64,000 nt of DNA from Chryseobacterium arthrosphaerae (GTDB lineage: Bacteria; Bacteroidota; Bacteroidia; Flavobacteriales; Weeksellaceae). Position numbers and translations under genes: made by a program. This document shows, one piece after another, positions 26,503 to 35,227 of this stretch (position 1 is the stretch's first letter; every line of letters begins with the position of its first letter). The stretch is from positions 682,001-746,000 of the forward strand of contig NZ_MAYG01000012.1 in assembly GCF_001684965.1 (NCBI RefSeq). Reading direction: 5' to 3'. The notes beneath the pieces are model-generated. The model made no database searches. It was not told the DNA's origin and saw only the letters and a program-made list of their open reading frames with translations.

Positions 26503-26619
26503 ATGAAAGTAAGAGCATCAATTAAAAAAAGAAGCGCTGATTGCAAAATCGTACGCAGAAAAGGTGTACTATTCGTAATCAACAAGAAGAACCCAAAATT
26601 TAAACAAAGACAAGGTTAA
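26503..26619 (+). CDS. rpmJ: 50S ribosomal protein L36 (zinc-free form)
   Basis: 38 aa, below most ORF cut-offs. Translation starts [20 protein letters not shown] and ends NPKFKQRQG. Of the zinc ligands of the C-plus form only one Cys (Cys14) remains, and the usual second Cys and His are replaced (Asn27, Phe33). It is thus the zinc-independent variant, which is common in Bacteroidota. Confidence 0.96.
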   Translation: MKVRASIKKRSADCKIVRRKGVLFVINKKNPKFKQRQG

Positions 26620-26628
26620 CATTAAATT

Positions 26629-27006
26629 ATGGCGAGAATTGCAGGTATTGATTTACCAAAAAACAAAAGAGGTGTTATCGGTTTAACTTACATCTATGGA
26701 GTAGGAAGAAGTACTTCTTCTGAAATCCTTAAAGCTGCCGGTATCAGCGAAGACAAGAAAGTCAACGAATGGAATGACGATGAATTGGCTGCAATCAGAA
26801 CATATATCTCTGAAAACGTAAAAGTAGAAGGAGAATTGAGATCTGAAGTGCAATTGAACATCAAGAGATTGATGGACATAGGATGCCAACGAGGAATACG
26901 TCACAGACTTGGATTACCTTTAAGAGGCCAGAGAACGAAAAACAACTCTAGAACACGTAAAGGGAAGAGAAAAACTGTTGCTAACAAGAAAAAAGCTAGT
27001 AAATAA
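26629..27006 (+). CDS. rpsM: 30S ribosomal protein S13
   Basis: 125 aa. It begins [20 protein letters not shown], has the helix-two-turn-helix region and the C-terminal [20 protein letters not shown]13 sits at the subunit interface and contacts P-site tRNA. It is the first full-size gene of the alpha block and is followed by rpsK after 12 bp. Confidence 0.98.
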   Translation: MARIAGIDLPKNKRGVIGLTYIYGVGRSTSSEILKAAGISEDKKVNEWNDDELAAIRTYISENVKVEGELRSEVQLNIKRLMDIGCQRGIRHRLGLPLRGQRTKNNSRTRKGKRKTVANKKKASK

Positions 27007-27018
27007 TCGTTAGGAATT

Positions 27019-27408
27019 ATGGCAAAACAAACTAAAGTAGTTAAAAAAAGAAAAGTAAAAGTTGAAGCTATTGGTGAAGCTCATATTCAGGCTTCTTTCA
27101 ATAACATCATCATTTCTTTAACAAATAAAAACGGAGAGGTTATCTCTTGGGCTTCTGCCGGTAAAATGGGATTCAGAGGTTCTAAAAAGAATACTCCATT
27201 TGCTGCTCAGATGGCAGCTGAAAATTGCTCTGCTGTAGCTCACGAAGCTGGTTTAAGAAGAGTAAAGGTGTTTGTGAAAGGTCCAGGTGCAGGTAGAGAA
27301 TCTGCTATCAGATCTATCCACAATTCAGGAATTGAAGTTAGCGAAATCGTTGATGTGACTCCAATGCCACACAACGGATGTAGACCACCAAAAAGAAGAA
27401 GAGTTTAA
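27019..27408 (+). CDS. rpsK: 30S ribosomal protein S11
   Basis: 129 aa. The motifs [20 protein letters not shown] and [19 protein letters not shown] are diagnostic. S11 forms part of the platform and the mRNA exit channel. Spacing to rpsD is 19 bp. Confidence 0.98.
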   Translation: MAKQTKVVKKRKVKVEAIGEAHIQASFNNIIISLTNKNGEVISWASAGKMGFRGSKKNTPFAAQMAAENCSAVAHEAGLRRVKVFVKGPGAGRESAIRSIHNSGIEVSEIVDVTPMPHNGCRPPKRRRV

Positions 27409-27427
27409 TTTTTAGAATTTACCCATT

Positions 27428-28036
27428 ATGGCAAGATATATTGGACCTAAAACTAAGATTGCTAGAAAGTTTGGTGCTGCAATCTACGGAGATGATAAAA
27501 ACTTCGAAAAAAGAAAGAACCAACCGCCAGGACAACACGGTCCTAACAAAAGAAGAGGTGCTAAAAAATCAGAATACGCAGTTCAGTTGGCTGAAAAACA
27601 AAAAGCTAAATATACTTACGGTATCTTAGAAAGACAGTTTGCTAACTTATTTGAAAAAGCACACAGAAGTAAAGGGGTAACAGGGGAAGTTCTATTACAA
27701 CTTTGTGAATCAAGATTGGATAACGTAGTTTACAGATTAGGTTTTGCTAAAACAAGATCTGGTGCTAGACAATTGGTTTCTCACAGACACATCACTGTGA
27801 ACGGAGAAATACTTAATATCCCTTCTTACTTGGTAAAAGCTGGTGATGTAATCGCTGTAAGAGAAAAGTCTAAGTCTCTTGAAGTTGTTACCAATGCATT
27901 GGCTTCTAAGTCAAACTATGAGTGGTTACAATTCAACGATGAGAAGAAAGAAGGTACCTTCATTTCTGCTCCTGAAAGAATCCAGATTCCGGAAGACATC
28001 AAGGAGAACCTTATCGTCGAACTTTACTCTAAATAA
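27428..28036 (+). CDS. rpsD: 30S ribosomal protein S4
   Basis: 202 aa. It has the S4 RNA-binding domain ([33 protein letters not shown]). S4 nucleates small-subunit assembly and in E. coli represses the alpha operon. The zinc-binding N-terminal Cys cluster of some S4 proteins is absent. Confidence 0.98.
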   Translation: MARYIGPKTKIARKFGAAIYGDDKNFEKRKNQPPGQHGPNKRRGAKKSEYAVQLAEKQKAKYTYGILERQFANLFEKAHRSKGVTGEVLLQLCESRLDNVVYRLGFAKTRSGARQLVSHRHITVNGEILNIPSYLVKAGDVIAVREKSKSLEVVTNALASKSNYEWLQFNDEKKEGTFISAPERIQIPEDIKENLIVELYSK

Positions 28037-28069
28037 TTTTTTAATCAAATTTTTGCTCAACCCAATAAT

Positions 28070-29065
28070 ATGGCAATTTTACAATTCATAAAACCCGATA
28101 AAGTAATTTTACTTAACTCTGATGAATTTAAAGGTCAATTCGAATTCAGACCTTTGGAACCAGGTTTCGGGCTTACAATCGGTAATGCTTTGAGAAGAGT
28201 GTTGCTTTCTTCTCTGGAAGGATATGCTATTTCATCTATCAAAATAGAAGGTGTAGAGCACGAATTTTCAACTATTCCAGGAGTAATCGAAGACGTTACC
28301 GAAATTATTCTTAACCTAAAGCAGGTAAGATTAAAAGCTGCAGCAGAAGGCCAGGCTAATGAGCAGGTTGTTGCTAAAGTTTCAGGTCAAACGATTATTA
28401 CTGCTGGTGATTTAGGAAAATCGATCAACGGATTCGAGGTTTTAAACCCGGATTTAGTGATTTGTAACCTGAACACTGATGTAACTTTCGAAATTACTTT
28501 CAATATTGAAAAAGGAAGAGGATATGTTCCTTCTGAACAAAATAAGTCAAACAATGCACCTGTAGGTACTATTGCTATTGACTCTATTTTCACGCCGATC
28601 AAGAAAGTACAGTACAGCATTGAAAATTATCGTGTAGAGCAAAAAACAGACTACGAAAAACTTGTATTAGATATAGAAACTGACGGGTCTATCAGCCCTC
28701 AGAATGCTTTAACAGAAGCTTCTAAGATATTAATTTATCACTTCATGTTATTCTCTGATGAGAGAATCACCCTTGAAACTGAAGCTGTAAAAGCATCTAT
28801 CCAATATGATGAGGAAACTCTTCATACAAGACAATTACTTAAGTCTAAATTAGCAGATATGGATCTTTCCGTAAGAGCCCTTAACTGTCTGAAAGCAGCT
28901 GAAGTAGAAACTCTTGGAGAATTGGTTTCTTACAGTAAGTCTGATTTGATGAAATTCAGAAATTTTGGTAAAAAATCTTTGACAGAACTAGAAGAATTAG
29001 TGCATTCAAAAGGTCTTAACTTCGGTTTCGACGTTGCAAAATATAAGTTAGACGCTGATAAATAA
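28070..29065 (+). CDS. rpoA: RNA polymerase subunit alpha
   Basis: 331 aa. The N-terminal dimerisation domain has [20 protein letters not shown], and the C-terminal domain with [23 protein letters not shown] helix-hairpin-helix motifs binds UP elements and activators. It is needed to assemble the polymerase core. It is flanked by rpsD and rplQ as usual. Confidence 0.97.
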   Translation: MAILQFIKPDKVILLNSDEFKGQFEFRPLEPGFGLTIGNALRRVLLSSLEGYAISSIKIEGVEHEFSTIPGVIEDVTEIILNLKQVRLKAAAEGQANEQVVAKVSGQTIITAGDLGKSINGFEVLNPDLVICNLNTDVTFEITFNIEKGRGYVPSEQNKSNNAPVGTIAIDSIFTPIKKVQYSIENYRVEQKTDYEKLVLDIETDGSISPQNALTEASKILIYHFMLFSDERITLETEAVKASIQYDEETLHTRQLLKSKLADMDLSVRALNCLKAAEVETLGELVSYSKSDLMKFRNFGKKSLTELEELVHSKGLNFGFDVAKYKLDADK

Positions 29066-29071
29066 TTAATA

Positions 29072-29593
29072 ATGAGACACGGTAAAAAATTCAATCACTT
29101 AGGAAGAACAGCTTCTCACAGAAGTGCTTTACTTTCTAATATGGCTTGTTCTCTAATTGAGCATAAAAGAATCAACACTACTGTAGCTAAAGCTAAAGCT
29201 TTAAGAGTATATGTTGAGCCTCTATTAACAAAAGCAAAAGAAGATACTACACACAACAGAAGAGTAGTATTCTCTTACCTTCAAAATAAATTTGCGGTTG
29301 CTGAATTATTCAGAACTGTAGCTCCTAAAATCGCTGAAAGAAACGGTGGTTATACAAGAATCATCAAGACAGGATTCAGACCAGGTGATGCTGCTGATAC
29401 TGCTCTTATCGAATTAGTAGATTTCAACGAGCTTTACAACCCGAATGCTGAGGAGAAAAAAGCTACAAGAAGAAGCAGAAGATCAACTGCTGCACCTAAA
29501 AAAGCTGAAGCGGTAGTAGCTGAAGCTCCTGCAGTAGAAGAGAAAGTAGAAGAAGCTAAAGCTGATACTACTGAAGAAAAAACTGAAGAATAA
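29072..29593 (+). CDS. rplQ: 50S ribosomal protein L17
   Basis: 173 aa. The core [20 protein letters not shown] is typical and complete by about residue 120. The last ~45 residues are an extra Ala/Glu/Lys-rich tail ([20 protein letters not shown] and onward) absent from E. coli L17, which has 127 residues. Acidic tails of this kind occur in other Bacteroidota L17 proteins. It ends the operon; a strong terminator follows 21 bp after its stop. Confidence 0.97.
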   Translation: MRHGKKFNHLGRTASHRSALLSNMACSLIEHKRINTTVAKAKALRVYVEPLLTKAKEDTTHNRRVVFSYLQNKFAVAELFRTVAPKIAERNGGYTRIIKTGFRPGDAADTALIELVDFNELYNPNAEEKKATRRSRRSTAAPKKAEAVVAEAPAVEEKVEEAKADTTEEKTEE

Positions 29594-29614
29594 TATTCAT
29601 TCAGATATCAATAG

Positions 29615-29645
29615 AAAACCATCCGGAATCCGGATGGTTTTTTTT
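29615..29645 (+). terminator. Terminator of the ribosomal operon
   Basis: AAAACCATCCGG-AAT-CCGGATGGTTTT is a perfect 12-bp stem followed by further T. It lies 21 bp after rplQ. Confidence 0.95.
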
Positions 29646-29791
29646 ATGCCGGCTCCGGATAATCATTTTCAAAAAGAGAAATATCCTGTTTAAGGTGATA
29701 AATCAGAATAAAATGTTGAATTTTTAATTAAATCATTCGAAATATGAATGGTTTTCTTTATTTCTTTAACGCTTAATTAATTTTTTTAGAA

Positions 29792-29799
29792 TAAATTTG
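29792..29799 (+). promoter_or_regulatory. Probable -7 element before the amidase gene
   Basis: TAAATTTG fits TAnnTTTG, 20 bp before the ATG. No TTTG is visible at the usual upstream spacing. Confidence 0.4.
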
Positions 29800-29819
29800 C
29801 AGGCTTAATAAAACTAATC

Positions 29820-30644
29820 ATGATTATCGTAGAGGATAAGTTAGAAAAAACAATTTCCGGGGAGAGTGTTAACTTTGTAGAGACACCCAATAAAGAGGGA
29901 ATTATTATTCCTGAATACATTATCATTCATTTTACTGCGGGACATGGGGTTGAAAATACCATCAACTGGTTTAAAGAACCTACAGCGAAAGCTTCCGTTC
30001 ATGTTATTATTGATAGGGACGGGAGGATTACTCAAATGGTAGAGTTCAATAAAAAAGCCTGGCATGCCGGAAGAAGCCGGTGGGCAGACCGATCAGGATT
30101 CAATGACTTTTCCATCAGTATAGAACTGGAAAATCCGGGAAAACTTAAAAAAGTCAATGAAAGATACTACTCATGGTTTGAAAAAGAATATCCGAAAGAT
30201 GTAGTGGTAGAGGCGATGCATAAACATGAGAATACTACTTCCTATTGGCATAGCTTTACGGAAAGACAGATAGAGAGCTGTTTTCAGGTTTGTAAATTAC
30301 TGACTGAAACCTATAATATTAAAGATATTCTGGGGCATGATGACATTGCACCTTTCAGGAAAAATGATCCCGGGCCTGCGTTTCCTATGGAAAGTCTCAG
30401 GGCAAAATTATTTGGAAGGGAGGATGATACTGCAGATATGTACAATGTAGTGGCAGATTTTGCCAACGTAAGAAAGGATGCCAGAACTGAGTCAGACCTT
30501 ATTGTGAAACTCAAAAAGAATACCCCGGTTGAATTCATTAAGAGTAAGTTGGGATGGTTTTATGTCTATGTTTTAATGGAGGCAGGAAAAGATGGGGAAC
30601 CCGTATATGGGTGGATCAATAGTGATCTGCTGGAGAAAGTCTGA
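29820..30644 (+). CDS. N-acetylmuramoyl-L-alanine amidase (Amidase_2) with SH3-like domain
   Basis: 274 aa. The amidase domain covers about residues 30-185: YIIIHFTAGHGVE holds the first zinc His, AWHAGRSRW the second region and ILGHDDIAPFRKNDPGPAFP the third, as in T7-lysozyme/AmpD/PGRP enzymes. They cut the bond between MurNAc and L-Ala of peptidoglycan. The C-terminus (about 205-274, NVRKDARTESDLIVKL then KLGWFYVYV) is an SH3b-like fold that may bind cell wall. There is no signal peptide, so it may act in the cytoplasm in recycling (AmpD-like), be released by lysis, or be exported by a special route. It is convergent with an MliC-like lipoprotein gene across a shared terminator. Confidence 0.85.
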   Translation: MIIVEDKLEKTISGESVNFVETPNKEGIIIPEYIIIHFTAGHGVENTINWFKEPTAKASVHVIIDRDGRITQMVEFNKKAWHAGRSRWADRSGFNDFSISIELENPGKLKKVNERYYSWFEKEYPKDVVVEAMHKHENTTSYWHSFTERQIESCFQVCKLLTETYNIKDILGHDDIAPFRKNDPGPAFPMESLRAKLFGREDDTADMYNVVADFANVRKDARTESDLIVKLKKNTPVEFIKSKLGWFYVYVLMEAGKDGEPVYGWINSDLLEKV

Positions 30645-30661
30645 GTATATCAATATAAAAT

Positions 30662-30691
30662 AAAATGTCCCTCAATATTGAGGGACATTTT
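30662..30691. terminator. Bidirectional terminator between convergent genes
   Basis: A perfect 30-bp palindrome with 15-bp arms (AAAATGTCCCTCAAT and its complement). A-rich and T-rich ends make it work in both directions, for the amidase gene (plus) and the lipoprotein gene (minus). Confidence 0.9.
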
Positions 30692-30695
30692 ATTT

Positions 30696-31130
30696 TTAAA
30701 TCTTTGTTCTTTTCAGTTCGATGATGTTATTGCCTTGCTCCAGGTGAATACTGTCTCCTTTTACCTTTGCGGTCATATCATCCTTTTTGTACACGGTTTC
30801 ATCCCCGTTGGTTTCCGATTTGGGAAGAGTGAATGTTTTCTTGTTGCTGGTAATAGCTACCGTGCTTTCCTTCGGATCATTTTTAAATACTACTTTTACA
30901 AGAGTTCCGTCTGTAGCTTTATAAACATAATCGGTTTTCTCTGTTTTCTGACCATTCATGTCTACTGTAGAGGAACTTTGAGTTACAGAATCTATTTTTC
31001 CGTTGGTATCTGTAATAACTGTTTCTGAGCTGTCTGTTTTGATAACGCTTTTGTTTCCGCTTTCATTTTTTTTGCAGCTGATGGCTGTTAAGGTAAGTAC
31101 TGCACCCAGTACCAGAAGACTTTTTTTCAT
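30696..31130 (-). CDS. Lipoprotein with MliC-like (lysozyme inhibitor) domain
   Basis: 144 aa. The signal ends in a lipobox (LTAISC). A Ser/Thr-rich linker (about 24-65) leads to a beta domain starting YVYKATDGTLVKVVF, with GDETVYKKDDMTAKVKGDS and LEQGNNIIELKR at the end. The order (Tyr-x-x, a short Lys/Val strand, then G-x-x-Y) resembles the MliC/YceK-type domain that inhibits C-type lysozyme, but the match is from memory and the family's conserved Ser/Lys residues are not all clear. It is convergent with the amidase gene at 29820. Confidence 0.65.
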   Translation of the reverse strand: MKKSLLVLGAVLTLTAISCKKNESGNKSVIKTDSSETVITDTNGKIDSVTQSSSTVDMNGQKTEKTDYVYKATDGTLVKVVFKNDPKESTVAITSNKKTFTLPKSETNGDETVYKKDDMTAKVKGDSIHLEQGNNIIELKRTKI

Positions 31131-31184
31131 GATTATATTATTTGATATTCAATATGATTTTTATTCTTTAATTTTACAAAAATC

Positions 31185-33050
31185 ATGCCTTCAAATATGA
31201 GAAATTTCAGCCGGTATTTATATAGTATTCTTTTTGTTTTCTTCATTAATACGATGTTTTCCCAAAAAGGAAATTTTGAAATTAAAAACGGTCATTTTTT
31301 ATTGAACGGAAAACCATTCACCATCTATTCCGGGGAAATGCATTACCCAAGAGTACCATCGGAATACTGGAAGCACAGGATGCAGATGATGAAAGCAATG
31401 GGATTGAATACCGTGACCACTTACGTCTTCTGGAATTACCATGAAGAAGCACCCGGAAAATGGAATTTTTCAGGAGAAAAAGATCTGCGCAGATTTATAA
31501 AAACAGCACAGGAGGTCGGGTTGTATGTTATCATTCGTCCCGGACCTTATGTATGTGCAGAATGGGAATTCGGAGGGTATCCGTGGTGGCTGCAAAAAAA
31601 TAAAAATCTGGAAATAAGAAGAGATAATAAAGCTTTTCTGGATGAATGTGAAAAATACATCAATCAGCTTGCGGGGCAGATCGTTCCGCTGCAGATCAAT
31701 AATGGAGGCCCTGTCATCATGGTACAGGCAGAAAATGAATTTGGATCTTACGTTGCCCAGAGAAAAGATATACCGTTGGAAGAACACCGTAAATACAGCC
31801 ATAAAATAAAAGACATGCTGTTGAAGGGGGGCATCACTGTTCCGTTATTTACTTCGGATGGAAGCTCGCTTTTTAAAGGTGGCTCTATAGACGGTGCTTT
31901 ACCCACTGCCAACGGAGAAAGCGATATTGAGGTTTTAAAGAAAAGCATCAATGAATACAATGGAGGAAAAGGTCCGTATATGGTAGCAGAGTATTACCCG
32001 GGATGGCTGGACCACTGGGCAGAGCCCTTTGTGAAAGTTGCTGCAGAAGAAGTGGTGAAGCAAACAGACTTATACATAAAAAATGGAGTTTCTTTCAACT
32101 ATTATATGATTCACGGTGGCACCAACTTCGGCTTTACAAGCGGGGCCAATTATAATAAAGATTTTGACATTCAGCCGGATATTACAAGTTATGATTATGA
32201 TGCTCCTATCAGTGAATCAGGTTTGGCAACCCCGAAATACAATGCTTTAAGAGAAATATTTCAAAAAATAAATCCTGGCAAGCTTCCGGAAGTCCCGAAA
32301 GCACCAAAGGTAATCACGATCCCGGCCATTGGGTTTACAAAAGTCGCCAGCCTGTTTGACGTGATCAGTAAAATAAAGCCTGTTACCGGTGATCAGCCTC
32401 TTACATTTGAAGATCTGAATATCGGAAACGGATATGTTGTATACAGGAGAATATCTGATAAAGCTCAAAAAGGATTATTGGAGATCAGGGGATTGAGAGA
32501 CTATGCCAATATTTATGTGAACGGAGTCTGGAAAGGTGAGCTGAACAGGATCAATAAAAAATACGCTGTTGACATTGACCTCAAAGCCGGGGACCGGTTG
32601 GATATTATGGTGGAAAATATGGGGCGTATCAATTACGGTGCAGAGATCGTTCATAATCTGAAAGGCATCATAGAACCTGTCCGGATTAATGGAAGTACCA
32701 TTTCAGGAAATTGGCAGATGTTTTCTTTACCATTTGATCAATTTCCCAAACATACGTATCAGAAAAAAAATATTGCTGATCGTGTTCCGGTCATTCAGGA
32801 AGCAGAATTTAAACTCGATGAAACCGGAGATACTTTTCTCGATATGCGGAACTTTGGGAAAGGCATTGTCTTTATCAACGGTAAAAATATCGGCAGATAC
32901 TGGAGTGTGGCCGGGCCTCAGCAGACATTATATATTCCCGGAGTCTGGTTAAAAAAAGGGAAGAATCTCGTCCAGGTTTTTGAACAGATCAGGCCTCAGA
33001 ATACAGTCAGCAGCATAGATCATCCGATCCTGGATCAGCTGGTTAAATAA
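31185..33050 (+). CDS. Beta-galactosidase, glycoside hydrolase family 35
   Basis: 621 aa with an N-terminal signal peptide (about 1-26, SILFVFFINTMFSQ). The catalytic barrel runs to about residue 345: LNGKPFTIYSGEMHYPRVP at the start, the acid/base glutamate in QAENEFGSY (Glu185) and the nucleophile in MVAEYYPGW (Glu269). The C-terminal part holds two galactose-binding-like jelly-roll domains. GH35 enzymes release terminal beta-galactosyl residues from host or plant glycans. It is secreted or surface-exposed, and is not in a PUL-like cluster with SusC/SusD genes here. A short alternative start at Met5 is possible. Confidence 0.92.
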   Translation: MPSNMRNFSRYLYSILFVFFINTMFSQKGNFEIKNGHFLLNGKPFTIYSGEMHYPRVPSEYWKHRMQMMKAMGLNTVTTYVFWNYHEEAPGKWNFSGEKDLRRFIKTAQEVGLYVIIRPGPYVCAEWEFGGYPWWLQKNKNLEIRRDNKAFLDECEKYINQLAGQIVPLQINNGGPVIMVQAENEFGSYVAQRKDIPLEEHRKYSHKIKDMLLKGGITVPLFTSDGSSLFKGGSIDGALPTANGESDIEVLKKSINEYNGGKGPYMVAEYYPGWLDHWAEPFVKVAAEEVVKQTDLYIKNGVSFNYYMIHGGTNFGFTSGANYNKDFDIQPDITSYDYDAPISESGLATPKYNALREIFQKINPGKLPEVPKAPKVITIPAIGFTKVASLFDVISKIKPVTGDQPLTFEDLNIGNGYVVYRRISDKAQKGLLEIRGLRDYANIYVNGVWKGELNRINKKYAVDIDLKAGDRLDIMVENMGRINYGAEIVHNLKGIIEPVRINGSTISGNWQMFSLPFDQFPKHTYQKKNIADRVPVIQEAEFKLDETGDTFLDMRNFGKGIVFINGKNIGRYWSVAGPQQTLYIPGVWLKKGKNLVQVFEQIRPQNTVSSIDHPILDQLVK

Positions 33051-33143
33051 TTCATAAATTATTTAAATGAAACTGAACTTTGCAATGAAAAATTGATTAA
33101 ATTTAATAGAGAAAAACTAACCATAATTATAAACTCATTAAAG

Positions 33144-33161
33144 ATTACACAAAAGTGTAAT
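33144..33161. other. Small hairpin after the GH35 gene
   Basis: ATTACAC-AAAA-GTGTAAT, 7-bp stem, followed by TTGATTCTT rather than a T run. It may be a weak terminator for the GH35 gene or an operator of the response-regulator operon that starts 48 bp downstream. Confidence 0.35.
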
Positions 33162-33208
33162 TGATTCTTACCTGTTTTCTGTTGAAATTTGCTTCAAACA
33201 AAAATGAC

Positions 33209-33841
33209 ATGAGCATTTCCATTGCCATAGTAGAAGACGAAAAGAACTACAACAATGCGTTGAAGAAGATCATCAATTATCAGAATGATATGAAGGTGAC
33301 GGCTCAGTTCTTTGATGGAAGTACGGCATTGAAAAATCTCCCGGAAATCTCCCCGGATGTAGTAATGATGGATATCCAGCTTCCTGATATGCTGGGAATA
33401 GAGATCATTGAGCACATCAGAAAGGAGATGTCGGACACCCAGTTCATTATGTGTACAAGCTTTGAAGATGACGAAAAAATCTTCAATTCCTTAAAAGCTG
33501 GGGCCATGGGCTACCTTGTAAAAGGAGAAAGCATGGATAAAATTCTGTCGTCCATCCGGGATGTCTATAACGGCGGAGCGCCTATGAGCTTTTCCATCGC
33601 CCGGAAAGTCCTGAAACATTTTGAAAAGAAACTGCCCGAGATCAAAGGCTTCGATGAGCTCACAGAGCGTGAAAAGGAAATACTCGAACTGCTTTCACAG
33701 GGACTTTTGTACAAAGAAATTGCAGATCAGAAATGCATCAGCATTGATACTGTAAAAAAACATGTAGGCAATATCTACCGGAAACTGCATGTCAGCAACA
33801 AAGTAGAAGCAATAAACAAATTTAACAATTTTAAAAACTAA
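33209..33841 (+). CDS. Response regulator, NarL/LuxR type
   Basis: 210 aa from the ATG at 33209. An upstream in-frame TTG (33161) would add 16 residues, but the receiver domain clearly begins at MSISIAIVEDEKNY. Phosphorylation site Asp55 lies in VVMMDIQLPD; GYLVKGES carries the conserved Lys. The C-terminal HTH_LUXR is LTEREKEILELLSQGLLYKEIA followed by SIDTVKKHVGNIYRKL. It is a DNA-binding output protein. The gene opens an operon of four closely spaced genes that ends with a HisKA_3 kinase, its likely partner. Confidence 0.92.
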   Translation: MSISIAIVEDEKNYNNALKKIINYQNDMKVTAQFFDGSTALKNLPEISPDVVMMDIQLPDMLGIEIIEHIRKEMSDTQFIMCTSFEDDEKIFNSLKAGAMGYLVKGESMDKILSSIRDVYNGGAPMSFSIARKVLKHFEKKLPEIKGFDELTEREKEILELLSQGLLYKEIADQKCISIDTVKKHVGNIYRKLHVSNKVEAINKFNNFKN

Positions 33842-33847
33842 GAAACC

Positions 33848-34624
33848 ATGAGTACAAAAAATCTAAAACTTACTGCAGACCACATTGACTGGAGTAAAAT
33901 GAAAGTGTATGAGCAATCAGAGACGGGGATAAAAACAGATAATATCCTTTCTGAAACAAAAGGAAACTTTAATAAAGGCTTCCCTGGTGTAAACCATCAG
34001 CAACTAAACGAACTTATAAAAACGGATCCTCCTGTAACAGATAATAACCTTATGAAAGCGGCCGATGCGCCCGGGATGATTAATAAGTTTTACACCTGCG
34101 TGTCTGATAGTTATGAAAAGCGTTTCCTGATCACAGAAACCGTTCTTAAAGATATTTTCAATAATGTAAATGAAGCTTATATCTTTTTAGGAGAGATTGA
34201 GAATGAGGGTCTGATTTTCATGTGGCAGGATTCCAAAGAAGATCAGTACTATATTGTAAACAACTGTGATTCTAAAATAAGTATAACAGAACAGGAGTTT
34301 TTAGACCATAAAGAATTTTATGCCAGAAATCTGAAGGGTATATTAGATACTTATATTCCCGAAGGAGATCCTAATCCCGGAAATACAAAGCGCTTTATTG
34401 TAAGAGATGGAGTTTATCAGGAATTTTTAAGACAGTCTGCAAAAGAACCTTTATTAACTTTTGTAGTTTCTTTTTACCCTGCAATGCATCTGATAAATGA
34501 AATATATTATAATAGGTTGACCTTTATTATGGTGGTAGAAAAATATGTTGATGGTGAATTGAAACCTGCTGATGATACCGCATTATATGACAGAAACGGA
34601 CTTTGTCCTCCAGGAAACTGTTAA
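33848..34624 (+). CDS. Unknown soluble protein in two-component operon
   Basis: 258 aa, no signal peptide or membrane segment. The N-terminus (LTADHIDWSKMKVYEQSETG) is polar, followed by a helical middle region (DAPGMINKFYTCVSDSYEKRF) and a beta-rich end; the last residues are GLCPPGNC with two Cys. I do not recognise a domain. It lies 6 bp after the response-regulator gene and 3 bp before the membrane-protein gene, so it is probably part of the same sensing circuit, perhaps as an accessory ligand-binding or scaffold protein. Confidence 0.7.
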   Translation: MSTKNLKLTADHIDWSKMKVYEQSETGIKTDNILSETKGNFNKGFPGVNHQQLNELIKTDPPVTDNNLMKAADAPGMINKFYTCVSDSYEKRFLITETVLKDIFNNVNEAYIFLGEIENEGLIFMWQDSKEDQYYIVNNCDSKISITEQEFLDHKEFYARNLKGILDTYIPEGDPNPGNTKRFIVRDGVYQEFLRQSAKEPLLTFVVSFYPAMHLINEIYYNRLTFIMVVEKYVDGELKPADDTALYDRNGLCPPGNC

Positions 34625-34627
34625 AAA

Positions 34628-35227
34628 ATGACAATACCTGATATCATATATTATACTGTAATCAATACAAATTTTATTGTTTCCATAGCGTATAAAAGGC
34701 TGTGGAAACAATTTTTTTTTCTTTATTTCGGGGTGACTGTTGGGGCCGAAATATTAATTACGGCTAAAGCTGACTTTATTACAGCAAGAATATACAACTA
34801 CTTAGACCTGTTTTGTATTGGCTATTTCGGATATATTTATTACAGAGAAACCGGAAATAGTATGGTGATTAAGATAACAGCATCTGTTTTTCTGCTGTTA
34901 AGCAGCCTGTTTATTTTTATTTCCGAAACCGACTATTCTATCATGACAGGATATCTGTATTGTCTGTTCCTCATTTTTATTTCATTGTTCTGGCTATACA
35001 GGAAAATTTCCAGGACAGATGAAGACGGAAATATTTTAAACCAACGGTTCTTCTGGCTAAGCAGTTCACTGTTATTCTGGGCCGTATTTTACATTTTCAG
35101 AATGCTTCCCATGTATTTTTTTAATACTACAGACCGCAGTTTTTTGATGGAGATTGCTAAGGTTTTTACATTCATTAATATCATAACTTATTTGCTGTTC
35201 TTACGCAGCTTATTTTGCAGGCAATGA
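34628..35227 (+). CDS. Polytopic membrane protein in two-component operon
   Basis: 199 aa with about six hydrophobic segments and almost no hydrophilic domain. Examples are FFFLYFGVTVGAEILITA, ITASVFLLLSSLFIFI, GYLYCLFLIFISLFWLY and WLSSSLLFWAVFYIF. The stop overlaps the start of the histidine kinase by 4 bp (ATGA), so the two are made together. It resembles the membrane part of sensor kinases split off as a separate protein. I infer that it supplies signal detection for the kinase, which itself has only one membrane segment. Confidence 0.7.
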   Translation: MTIPDIIYYTVINTNFIVSIAYKRLWKQFFFLYFGVTVGAEILITAKADFITARIYNYLDLFCIGYFGYIYYRETGNSMVIKITASVFLLLSSLFIFISETDYSIMTGYLYCLFLIFISLFWLYRKISRTDEDGNILNQRFFWLSSSLLFWAVFYIFRMLPMYFFNTTDRSFLMEIAKVFTFINIITYLLFLRSLFCRQ

